Assembly (NCBI GenBank): GCA_015055785.1
Contig: SVHQ01000055.1
Location: 1 to 9,452, forward strand
DNA from: Clostridiales bacterium
Lineage (GTDB): Bacteria; Bacillota_A; Clostridia; Christensenellales; Borkfalkiaceae
DNA length: 9,452 nt
Direction of reading: 5' to 3'
The number at the start of each line of letters is the position of its first letter. Position 1 is the stretch's first letter. Below the pieces are notes generated by a model. That model did not search any database and was not told the origin of the DNA. It worked only from the letters and a program-made list of their open reading frames with translations. Of this stretch, positions 1 to 7,237 are shown one piece after another. A program made the translations under genes and the position numbers.

Positions 1-3000
1 GCAACTGTTTGGGGTCACCTACGACAATCGCAGCCTGACCGCGCGCCAACGAACAAATGGCTTCTGCCGTCGGAATTTGCGACGCTTCGTCGAAAATAAC
101 CAAATCAAACATACCGTGCTGCGCCTCAAATATTGCGACACGGTGATCGGGCTCATCAACATACAAGGCGCAATCGTTTTGATGAGTTCGGGAATCTCCT
201 CGAACAGTTTTCTAAGCCCCATGCCGCGAAGGTTTGTCTTTGCATAGCGGCTGAAATTCGCCACTTCTATACTTAAACTGCCCTCTGTCGCCGCCGTGGG
301 TAAGCGGGAAATAAGCTGTGCGCGAATGGCGTCCTTGGTGAGTTTTGCAAAATCGTCCATTGCCATGCGCAAGCTTTCCGATTTTTCTTCCAGCACCGCC
401 GCCGAGAAACGTGCCAAAGCAGGATCGAGCGGGATATTCGTCTGTAAGAAATTTTTATAAATATTCTTTTCAAAACTTTCGATGATATTTTCGCTCGTCA
501 CCGAACCATTTTCCAATGCGTCCGTAATAAACACAAGCCCTGCTTCATCCAACGCTTTCGCGGTCTTTTTATACATACACCAATTGGCAAGCATATCAAT
601 GTTTTCTATCAACGCGCCCGCTTTTGCCGTATAAGCGTCCAGCACCTCTTCCTCAGGCACACGGCGTCTATCGGCACAAATCACGTCCAAGAAAGTGTTT
701 TCCGCCGCGCGGAAACTATCCACTGAACGCATCAAACCATTGAGCACGGGCGAAGAATAACCGCTCGCCGCGCGCACGCACATACTATTAAAGCTGTCGG
801 GATTATATTCCATGAATACGCTTGCGCAAAGTTCATGCAAAGCATACAGGTCTTTTAAAAAGTTCTTACGCGCATCAAAGAAATCTACACGGCCAAACGC
901 CAACGTGAAATATTGCGACAACGTTGTGTTCGTGCGAATACGCGCCATGGCTTCATAGATTTCGAAAACCGTTTCCAAAAGCTGCAATATTTCCTTACGC
1001 GTCAACGGTACGTTCGACATACGCTGCAATTTTTTTACAACGCTGTTCACCGTTTTATTCGTTTCGTAATCTTCGTTGCCCTGTTCCAGCCATTTGCCAA
1101 GCTCTACATATTCTCTGGGAATGTCTATCAGCTTTTTGCAATAGCCAAAATACTTTTCAAAACAAGCATCCAAACGACGGTTTGCGTTATAAAAAACGTA
1201 AAATTCTTCCTCGTTTTCCTTGTAATATTTATTCAAAGCTCCGCTTGCAAGCAGACGGCAAATTTCATACAAGGATTCGAGTTTCTTTCTCGTGAGCGTA
1301 CTGATTTTTTGACGGTATAATTCCAAGAACAACGCTACGTAGTTCTTCAAATGCTTGATTTCGGCGATGATGACCTCTGAAGAACAATACACCGAATCGC
1401 GCACGGGCAAGCTGTATTCATGCAAATTCACGTTCGCAAAGGGCGAATTGTAAACGCCGCCGCATTCCTTTGCCGCTGCCGCCGCCTGCACCATCATGTT
1501 TTCATAGGCTTCGATTTTTTCCTTGGTCAGACCATCGTAGAACGTGCTTTCAATGTTCATGATTTCGGGCGCGTTCTTATTCTTTAAACAAAGCAACAAA
1601 GCTTCGTAAATGGAAACGCCGAGCCTGCGTTTTTTATGCAGTGCCTGCAAAGGTTCCGCCAGCTCGTCACGCAATTTCTTCATCGCGTTCGAGCGTTCGG
1701 CAAGGGTTACGTTTTCCTGACCTGCGTGTTCTGCCAATGCAAGCGTTGTCGTTAATTTTTGCAATACGTCCGCTTTATTGGCTTTATTAGAATGCAATTC
1801 CAAACAGAAATCCCCGATACCGAGAGAATCAAGTCTTTTCTTAACTACAGACAAAGCAGCTTGCTTTTCCGCCACAAACAAAACCCGCTTCCCATCGTAA
1901 AGCGCGTTGGCTATCATGTTTGTAATCGTCTGCGATTTACCCGTCCCAGGAGGGCCGTGCAAAACAAAGCTCTTGCCCGTTTGCGACATGGCAATCGCAT
2001 TCCACTGCGACGCGTCCGCAAGCAAGGGCGTGAGCGTGGTTTCAGGCAATACTTCGTCTTCTTTAGGAAGTTCCTCATTCCCCTCTCCTACAATGACGGA
2101 ATTTTCCAGCAAAGCCTTGATGATTTTGTTCTTGGAAAACTCTTTGATGTTTTGACGCAAGTCGTTCCACATTTGATAGCGCGCAAAGGAGAATGCCGCT
2201 ACGTACACGTCATCGTACACCGCCCAATTGCGCATACCGACCACTTCCATACGTACCATTGCTAATACTTCAGAAATTTTCAAACCTTGTATCGCGCCTT
2301 GCAAACCGCGAATGTCGATATTAAATTCCTGCTTTAAAAATTCAAGCAGTGTGGAATTGACGGAAGGTTCTTCGTCCGTCAAAGCGATGGCATATCCGTT
2401 GCCGCCCTTTGCTTTTTTCAACTGTATGGGCTGCAACACGAGCGGCGCGTATTTTTCCGTGCCGTCCTCTTTTGCATACCACTTCAAAAAACCCATGGCA
2501 AGATATAAAATCTTCGTGCCCGATTCTTCGTTGGCTTCTTTGTTTTTCTTCATCAATCTCGTGATGATTTCTTGCAGAGTTTTCTCTTCGGAATAGGTGC
2601 GTAAAATACCAGATTTGTTTTCAAGCGCAATCAATTCGCGCATACCTTTCGCTTCGGTAGATGCACCGAAATGCACTTTCTTTTTCGCAATAGCCGCTAC
2701 GTCGTGCGTCGCTGCCGCGAGGGTCAATTCACTCTTTCCCTCTAATGCCGCCATCGTTCCGTCCACCGATGAAGACACCACGTGCGCCACCATCTTGTGC
2801 GGCGCGAAATTGAGCAACGTGTTTTTCATGGATAAATCCAACAAACGGCGTTCCCACTGCTGGTCTTTCGTCTGCTCTTTATCCAAGCTAAGCTTCCTTG
2901 TTTCACGCAATTCGCGAGGCGCAGCGTCAGGCGACATATCCTCTTCCGACAAAAGCTCCACACCCTTTACACTGCGCGCTTTTAAGGGCAAAGGTAAAAT

Positions 3001-3981
3001 ATGCGAAATACGGCAGCGGTGTACATCCACGTAACGTTCGTAGGCTCCCGAAGTCAATTTCTGTTTAAAATGGGTTTCCGAAGTCGCATACGCCGCATTC
3101 GTGTCGGCAAACAAGTCCTCGACGTCAAAGCAACTGAGATTGTTGATGCCGTCTGCGATATATGCGCTGACTCTGCCCATGTCATCGGACGCCGAATCCA
3201 TAAAGCAACTATCGTACAGCCACACGCCGCACGTCACTTCCTTTTCCCCAAAAACGAGAACGGGATGCAACCCCAAGCTTTCCAAACAGCCGCACACAAA
3301 CAACGACATTTCCAAAGGCGTTGCTGCTTGTGCGGAAAGCAATTTCACCCCTGCGCCTGCTTTCACGGGCTGGGACAAATCGATAGGTTTTCTCTTTAAG
3401 GAAAAATGACGAAGCGAAGCATACAGCGCTGCGATGATTTTACGAACGGTGTTTTTATCGTTGCCTACGTAACCGCCCAATTCACAAGGACAGTTCCACT
3501 TCTTTAGCTGCGCCGCCACTTCCGTTTGCATACGCGCACAATCGGCAAGACGGGGACGCACAAACGCCGCCAACTGCTCGGGGTCACCATCCATGCCCTG
3601 CCAATAATCAAACGGCAGCACCGTCACTCTATGTTTGAAAGACGCAAGCAACGTCTTTTCCTTTTTCAGTGTGACTTCTATCACTTCTTCCTGCACTTCT
3701 TCCAAATCGGTGAAATACAAAGGAGATAAAATATTGCCAAGGTCCACCTCAACAACGCTTTCGTAAGGAATTTCCTCCAACAGTTTCGTGCTGTTTATAA
3801 GCAAACCGTTCGCATTATAAACTGTCAACGTCAAATCATTCACTACTTCCTCGCCTGCATTTTTCACCTGCAAGGAAGAAAATAACGGTCTGTGTGAAAA
3901 ATAATCGGCATAGGAAACAACCTTTCCCGCCTCACCCTGTAAAGAGATAATTTCCGTTAATTTTTTAGGTTTTTGTGCCAT
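1..3981 (-). CDS. DUF4011-type superfamily 1 DNA/RNA helicase, large; 3' end outside window, frameshifted near 128
   Basis: Large P-loop ATPase of the DUF4011 helicase group, predicted to unwind or translocate on nucleic acid in the cytoplasm. From the ATG at 3981, residues 1-130 look like a beta-rich N-terminal domain. A transglutaminase-like fold follows at about 190-260, and the DUF4011 core starts near 375 (ERRLLDLSMKNTLLNF). Walker A GPPGTGKS is at 676-683, followed by motif Ia (RVLFVAEKQ). A long helical insert of more than 500 residues then leads to the MSPITVSQY segment near 1275-1285. After 128-130 the frame changes: Walker B (FDEAS, DEAS at 80-91) and motif III (GDPKQL, 2-19) are encoded in another frame, while the original frame runs into a stop at 19-21. 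The remaining motifs, and any C-terminal nuclease, lie off the left edge. The start is chosen because an upstream in-frame ATG at 4083 lies inside the promoter, whereas 3981 has a strong Shine-Dalgarno. Some proteins of this architecture ending in a Vsr-like nuclease have been linked to phage defence; whether this one does is unknown. Confidence 0.87.
128..130 (-). other. Apparent one-base deletion (frameshift) in the helicase gene
   Basis: On the minus strand the helicase reads normally through VSQY, then turns into an arginine-rich nonsense peptide ending at the TAG at 19-21. In another frame, from about 127 leftward, the sequence reads EAQHGMFDLVIFDEASQIPT and continues to GDPKQL, exactly what should follow VSQY in this family. 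Adding one T to the TTT run (AAA on the plus strand at 128-130) rejoins the two frames as QYFEAQ. No -1 slippery heptamer of the X XXY YYZ type is present, so an inactivating mutation or an assembly error is likelier than programmed frameshifting. Confidence 0.85.
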
Positions 3982-3985
3982 ACTG

Positions 3986-3994
3986 CCTTCCCTC
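3986..3994 (-). promoter_or_regulatory. Ribosome binding site fixing the helicase start
   Basis: The minus strand reads GAGGGAAGG four bases before the ATG at 3981, with the GAGGG core 8 bases away. This is the only strong Shine-Dalgarno near the possible starts and supports MAQKPKK as the N terminus. Confidence 0.75.
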
Positions 3995-4054
3995 GCCGCC
4001 GCTTGATTTTGTTTGAAAAATCTTGCCGCGCGCCATTCATATTCTTTCCCGTCT

Positions 4055-4083
4055 ATTATACACGCAAACGATGAAAAAATCAA
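4055..4083 (-). promoter_or_regulatory. Promoter of the helicase gene (TTGATT-17-TATAAT)
   Basis: On the minus strand a -35 box TTGATT (4078-4083) is followed after exactly 17 bases by a perfect -10 box TATAAT (4055-4060). Transcription would start near 4048, leaving a leader of about 67 bases before the ATG at 3981. The helicase can therefore be transcribed independently of the annealing-protein gene upstream. Confidence 0.75.
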
Positions 4084-4121
4084 CCCCTCAAAACAAATTT
4101 CTTCCCCCTTTTTTTAAAAAG

Positions 4122-4143
4122 TTATTTTTTATATAAAAAATAA
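4122..4143. repeat. 22-base perfect AT-only palindrome
   Basis: The sequence reads the same on both strands over 22 bases: half-sites TTATTTTTTAT and ATAAAAAATAA with no spacer. It contains no G or C. It lies about 40 bases upstream of the helicase -35 box, where it could be a protein-binding site or bent or cruciform DNA. It could equally be chance in low-complexity sequence. Confidence 0.55.
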
Positions 4144-4305
4144 AAGCCCTGTCTTTTCTTTTGAAAAACACGACTTTTTTCTTGTTTTTTGAATATTTTT
4201 CGACGTTTTTATCCATCAATTTTATTTTTATACTTTTATATGCTTTTTTGAGCATACAGCCATACCATGTACGCGTTGAACAATAAAATAAGCTGCTTTT
4301 TTACT

Positions 4306-4956
4306 TTAAGAAACAATTTGTTTGGTGGGGTCACTTTTTCGCGACTGTGGCTTTCTCGTTTCAGTCTTTCTCGTTTCGGTTTTCTTCGTTTGATTTCTTT
4401 TTTCGCGTTTAATTTTCTGATCGCTAAGCACCGCACGCACCGCTTCACATTCTTCCTCGCCCCACTCCTTAAACGGCACGTCTAATTGCTTTTCATACCA
4501 TTTAATCGTTCGTTCCACATCGCCAACGCCCCACTTTGTGCGAAGCTCTTCTTCCGTAATCGGCTGAAAATCTTTGGTGTTTTCAGGCAAGTCCTCACCC
4601 GCATAAATATATAAACCCAAACCGAACATCGCCAAATTTTTTGTCAAACAACGCATAATCGTCTTATTAATTTCCGTCATTTTCGGTTGCAGAACGGCAT
4701 TATTTCGCACGTCCATGACGGGCAACCACATTTCATGCGTTCTATCCCCCGCCGTCACTTGTGTTTGCACCATATAACCCATTTTTTCATTCCCCGAACA
4801 AAAATCACCGTTAAATTCATTTACTTTATAATTCGCCTCGGGATACACCTTTTTAAACTCCGCCCACGCATAAGCCCACGAAAGATAGGTTAAATTCCCT
4901 TTTTTCTCCGTTTTATCATTCACGTTAATGGCATATACTTCTTCAAATTTACCCAT
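4306..4956 (-). CDS. DUF1071 (Sak3-type) single-strand annealing protein with repetitive basic tail
   Basis: This 216-residue protein resembles the DUF1071/Sak3 group of phage-type recombinases, Rad52-like proteins that anneal complementary single strands during recombination. Recognisable family segments are LSWAYAWAEFKKVYP (25-39), the central TEINKTIMRCLTKNLAMFGLGLYIYAGEDLPE stretch (94-125), and a C-terminal helical region to about 180. The last 35 residues are unlike the domain: very basic, with five-residue units ending in Lys (NQTKK, TETRK, TETRK, PQSRK, SDPTK; residues 188-212), probably a flexible nucleic-acid-binding tail. The ATG at 4956 is preceded by a GAGGGG ribosome binding site. 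The gene follows the terminator of the secreted nuclease and no strong promoter was found before it. Such proteins are normally phage genes beside an exonuclease or SSB; here no phage gene is adjacent, suggesting a remnant or a domesticated copy. Confidence 0.85.
   Translation of the reverse strand: MGKFEEVYAINVNDKTEKKGNLTYLSWAYAWAEFKKVYPEANYKVNEFNGDFCSGNEKMGYMVQTQVTAGDRTHEMWLPVMDVRNNAVLQPKMTEINKTIMRCLTKNLAMFGLGLYIYAGEDLPENTKDFQPITEEELRTKWGVGDVERTIKWYEKQLDVPFKEWGEEECEAVRAVLSDQKIKREKRNQTKKTETRKTETRKPQSRKSDPTKQIVS
4321..4380 (-). repeat. 15-base tandem repeat coding the 5-residue units of the annealing protein tail
   Basis: Four consecutive 15-base units encode TETRK, TETRK, PQSRK and SDPTK. 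The first two units differ at one base (ACC versus ACT for the leading Thr); the others are diverged. Because the period is a multiple of three, copy number could change without breaking the frame. Confidence 0.75.
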
Positions 4957-5021
4957 TTTCCCCTCTTTTTGAATGTTAGAATATGAATAGTATGCACTGT
5001 GAAAAAATATTTATACATAGT

Positions 5022-5060
5022 AAAAAACCTCGCAAACACAATTTGGCTTGCAAGGTTTTT
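5022..5060 (-). terminator. Rho-independent terminator after the endonuclease I gene
   Basis: A hairpin with arms 5023-5035 and 5048-5060 pairs 12 of 13 positions (one C-A mismatch) around a 12-base loop. On the minus strand the stem ends in GGTTTTTT, the expected U tract, 13 bases after the nuclease stop codon. The plus strand also ends in a T run, but no plus-strand gene needs it. It separates the secreted nuclease from the annealing-protein gene. Confidence 0.85.
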
Positions 5061-5072
5061 ATTATTTCTCAA

Positions 5073-6254
5073 TTATTCTTCGCGCTTTTTCAAAAGTACA
5101 ACGCATGCGCCCAACATTGTTATTAATACCGCCGCGCCGCTTATTGACGATTCGCAATCTTTTTTCGCAGCTACAATATCACCCGACAATTCGTCGCCTC
5201 CCAACTTGGGAATGGATTCCGTTACTTTTTCGCCGCACAAATTACACTTCTTGGCTCTTTGTCCTTCCTTCTCCAAGGTAGGAGCTTTTACTATCCACCA
5301 TTCGCCATATTCGTGTTGACAATCCTTGTTGGAAGGAGTTGTCGAACCACCGCTGCCAGTATTGCCACCGCTCGTATTGTCTTTTGCGCCACGGGAAGGA
5401 GTAGTCATATTATCGGGAACATCTTCCCCGAACAAAAGCCACGCATATTCGGGATAATCGACAAATACGTTTCTTGTGCCCGTGATGTCCTCTACAACGT
5501 CGTTTCTGCCCATTTCCCAAGTATCAACGGGGTCTTCTTCCATCCATTTCAAAAGTACGTCCACGCTCTCCATAACTCCGCTGGTGCCCCACGCACGACT
5601 TGTATTTCCCCATCGCACGTAAACGTAAAGGAAAATTCTTGCACAGTCACCACGAACATTCTGTCCTTCTTTATTTGGATTATAATATCCGCTACTTTCA
5701 CCGTATGCCTTATCTCCACGATTATTGTTTATGCTTGATGAAGTTGGACGAAGCATGATAATATCATCTGCATCTTCCCCCCCCTCAGCACTACCGTTTA
5801 AACTTTTACTCTGAGGCCAAGTATGCTCTCTGTTCCATGTATTCCCGTAATCCCACGAACCTAATTGATTATCCGTATAAAAACAAGACCTTTTGGATGT
5901 ATTATTTGAAACGCAATCAGTATATTGATACATATATCTCGTTTCGCCATAATTTGTTTTATAGGTATGGTTGTCAGCCATCAATGACTGTAACTCTTTA
6001 TATAAATCGCTACTCGGCACCTTACTTCTATCCGTATTTCCTTCTTTATCCGATAATACGTCATAAGATGCGTTGTTTTTCTCATAAAAAGCACCAGCAT
6101 AAGTAGAGAGAGAGGTACATTGCTCATCTCGTTTTCCCCAGTTAGAAATATTAACTGTTTTTGCCTCGGCGTTTTGCGTCGGCATGGAGAATGACGCAAC
6201 CGAACAAGTCACCGCCAAAGCTAAAATTAAGGATATCTTTTTTAATGCTTTCAT
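5073..6254 (-). CDS. Secreted endonuclease I family nuclease with C-terminal membrane anchor
   Basis: This 393-residue nuclease of the endonuclease I/EndA-Bsn family (beta-beta-alpha-metal fold) cuts DNA or RNA non-specifically outside the cell. An N-terminal signal peptide (KALKK, hydrophobic core, likely cleavage after AEA at residue 31) precedes the catalytic domain at about 35-280. That domain has the NREHTWPQS motif with catalytic His144, then the LRPT...NNNRG.K.YG segment with Asn176-177. A Ser/Gly/Thr-rich linker (284-311) leads to a CxH...CxxC module (Cys312, His314, Cys337, Cys340) of the kind repeated in clostridial surface proteins. The end is a hydrophobic segment (371-388) and KKR tail, with no LPXTG. 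The enzyme is therefore probably tethered to the outer face of the membrane. The gene has its own consensus promoter, an AAGAGGAAGG ribosome binding site six bases before the ATG, and its own terminator. Likely roles are nucleotide scavenging from environmental DNA or processing of incoming DNA. Confidence 0.93.
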   Translation of the reverse strand: MKALKKISLILALAVTCSVASFSMPTQNAEAKTVNISNWGKRDEQCTSLSTYAGAFYEKNNASYDVLSDKEGNTDRSKVPSSDLYKELQSLMADNHTYKTNYGETRYMYQYTDCVSNNTSKRSCFYTDNQLGSWDYGNTWNREHTWPQSKSLNGSAEGGEDADDIIMLRPTSSSINNNRGDKAYGESSGYYNPNKEGQNVRGDCARIFLYVYVRWGNTSRAWGTSGVMESVDVLLKWMEEDPVDTWEMGRNDVVEDITGTRNVFVDYPEYAWLLFGEDVPDNMTTPSRGAKDNTSGGNTGSGGSTTPSNKDCQHEYGEWWIVKAPTLEKEGQRAKKCNLCGEKVTESIPKLGGDELSGDIVAAKKDCESSISGAAVLITMLGACVVLLKKREE

Positions 6255-6298
6255 AAAAAACCTTCCTCTTTCGTTTATTTTACATACTTACACATTTC

Positions 6299-6327
6299 AT
6301 TATAAACCATTCTGCTCTGTCTGTCAA
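6299..6327 (-). promoter_or_regulatory. Consensus sigma-A promoter of the endonuclease I gene
   Basis: On the minus strand a perfect -35 TTGACA (6322-6327) is followed after exactly 17 bases by a perfect -10 TATAAT (6299-6304). The start of transcription falls near 6292, giving a leader of about 38 bases. Such an exact match predicts strong expression unless repressed; no inverted-repeat operator was seen overlapping it. Confidence 0.9.
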
Positions 6328-6352
6328 CCTAAGCACAAAGCATTTCACAAGT

Positions 6353-7174
6353 TTATTCCGATTTATCGCTCTTGCCCATATTGCATCTATCGCAAAGCGT
6401 TCGCAAATTTTGCGGCGTTGTCTTGCCGCCTTTGGCAACAGGCTGAATATGGTCCACGTGCAATTTCACGCCGTCCGCCGCCGTCGAACCGCACAACTGA
6501 CAACGAAACTTATCCCGTTTCATGATGTCATAGCGCAAGGAATCGGTCATTTTTGCACGTTCCACTTTAATTTGATATTGTCGAGTGCGGCGCGTAGCGC
6601 GCAATTCCGACAAACGCTCGAAATAATCTTTCAACTGCGCATAATCGTATTTTTGTTCTTTTTCGTAATGATTTTTACCCTGCGGCGACGTATAGCTCAC
6701 ACGGCAGGTGGCATAAATATCCGATTGCGGTCTTTTCAATAAAGCCTTTTTAAACAACCTCTTTTCATGCCATAAAAACGCTTTATACGGAATTTTCCAT
6801 TCCTCGCAGTTTGTCGCCGTTGCCATGGGCACAATCAGCTCGGCTTCCTTTAAATACGCCGCGTAGTGTTTTCGATTGCAATCAATTTCATACAGCCGCG
6901 TCGTAATTTCCCCTTGATTTTCGTCCAGCACCGCGATTAAATATTCCTCCATCGCCCAATTGTCAAACTGACGCTTGGAATGACAGCTTTGATGATAAGC
7001 ATATTCCTTTTTATCGCCGCCGTAAAAAACCGTCCTATGATTTAAAGCATACAACTCCTGCAATCGCCTGCTTTTCTCTTTTACAATTTTTATATGTTTG
7101 TTGCGAATATATACGTATACGATACTCCCCACCGCCGCTATACACGCAAGTATAATCCATACTTCCTTTGGCAT
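6353..7174 (-). CDS. Membrane-anchored HNH endonuclease
   Basis: This 273-residue protein starts with a single transmembrane helix (5-23, VWIILACIAAVGSIVYVYI) followed by the basic stretch RNKHIKIVKEKSRR, which by the positive-inside rule puts the rest in the cytoplasm. Residues 45-210 form an unnamed, partly helical region (landmarks SKRQFDNW and the VSYTSPQGKNHY stretch) similar to what I recall from clostridial HNH proteins. The C terminus is a compact HNH domain (215-271): Cys225/Cys228 and Cys261/Cys264 as a zinc site, LHVDHIQP with His242 as catalytic general base, and Asn256. Expected activity is metal-dependent nicking or cutting of DNA; the target is unknown. The ATG at 7174 has a weak AAAGG/GAGAAAG ribosome binding site. 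It lies 63 bases after the exonuclease gene and is probably co-transcribed with it. It could be a restriction-type, DNA-uptake or envelope-surveillance nuclease. Confidence 0.88.
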   Translation of the reverse strand: MPKEVWIILACIAAVGSIVYVYIRNKHIKIVKEKSRRLQELYALNHRTVFYGGDKKEYAYHQSCHSKRQFDNWAMEEYLIAVLDENQGEITTRLYEIDCNRKHYAAYLKEAELIVPMATATNCEEWKIPYKAFLWHEKRLFKKALLKRPQSDIYATCRVSYTSPQGKNHYEKEQKYDYAQLKDYFERLSELRATRRTRQYQIKVERAKMTDSLRYDIMKRDKFRCQLCGSTAADGVKLHVDHIQPVAKGGKTTPQNLRTLCDRCNMGKSDKSE

Positions 7175-7192
7175 TCTTTCTCGACCTTTTAT

Positions 7193-7214
7193 TTTTATAA
7201 GAATTTTATAAGAA
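7193..7214. repeat. 11-base tandem duplication between exonuclease and HNH genes
   Basis: Two exact adjacent copies of TTTTATAAGAA lie in the 63-base AT-rich gap between the two genes. The 11-base period is close to one helical turn, and on the minus strand each copy contains TTATAA. It may be part of an internal weak promoter or a slippage duplication. Confidence 0.5.
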
Positions 7215-7237
7215 TTTATTTATAATAATTCGTTTCT

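Larger units (their letters stand above)
3982..4305. other. Intergenic gap between annealing-protein gene and helicase gene
   Basis: This 324-base stretch is strongly AT-rich and rich in A and T runs. It holds the helicase promoter and ribosome binding site at its left end and a 22-base palindrome at 4122-4143. Two weak AT-only hairpins are also present: AAAAACA/TGTTTTT arms around 4160-4190, and a 6-base stem TATGCT/AGCATA at 4239-4256. Neither is a convincing terminator. No coding sequence with a recognisable product, tRNA or riboswitch was seen. Confidence 0.6.

Noticed and set aside
120..140. Programmed -1 frameshifting in the helicase
   Set aside because: The minus-strand sequence CAATATTTGAGG contains no X XXY YYZ heptamer and no obvious stimulatory hairpin; a one-base loss in the T run explains it more simply.
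1759..2265. Plus-strand open frame of 168 codons inside the helicase gene
   Set aside because: It is antisense to conserved helicase motifs, has no ribosome binding site or recognisable domain, and reads as a low-quality Arg/His/Phe-rich shadow. The other plus-strand frames within 900-3730 were rejected for the same reason.
3982..4083. In-frame N-terminal extension of the helicase from the ATG at 4083
   Set aside because: That ATG overlaps the -35 box of a good promoter, so it would not be in the transcript; the ATG at 3981 has a strong ribosome binding site and fits the family start.
4236..4485. Short open frames on both strands around the 3' end of the annealing-protein gene
   Set aside because: They overlap the repeat-coding tail and AT-rich gap, are of biased composition because of the 15-base repeats, and lack ribosome binding sites.
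4957..5021. Promoter or SOS (LexA) box before the annealing-protein gene
   Set aside because: Only poor -10-like hexamers with bad spacing were found, and no GAAC-N4-GTTC type box; nothing good enough to annotate.
5259..5738. Plus-strand 159-codon open frame opposite the endonuclease I gene
   Set aside because: It is antisense to a clearly real gene with signal peptide, catalytic motif, promoter and terminator; no domain was recognised in it.
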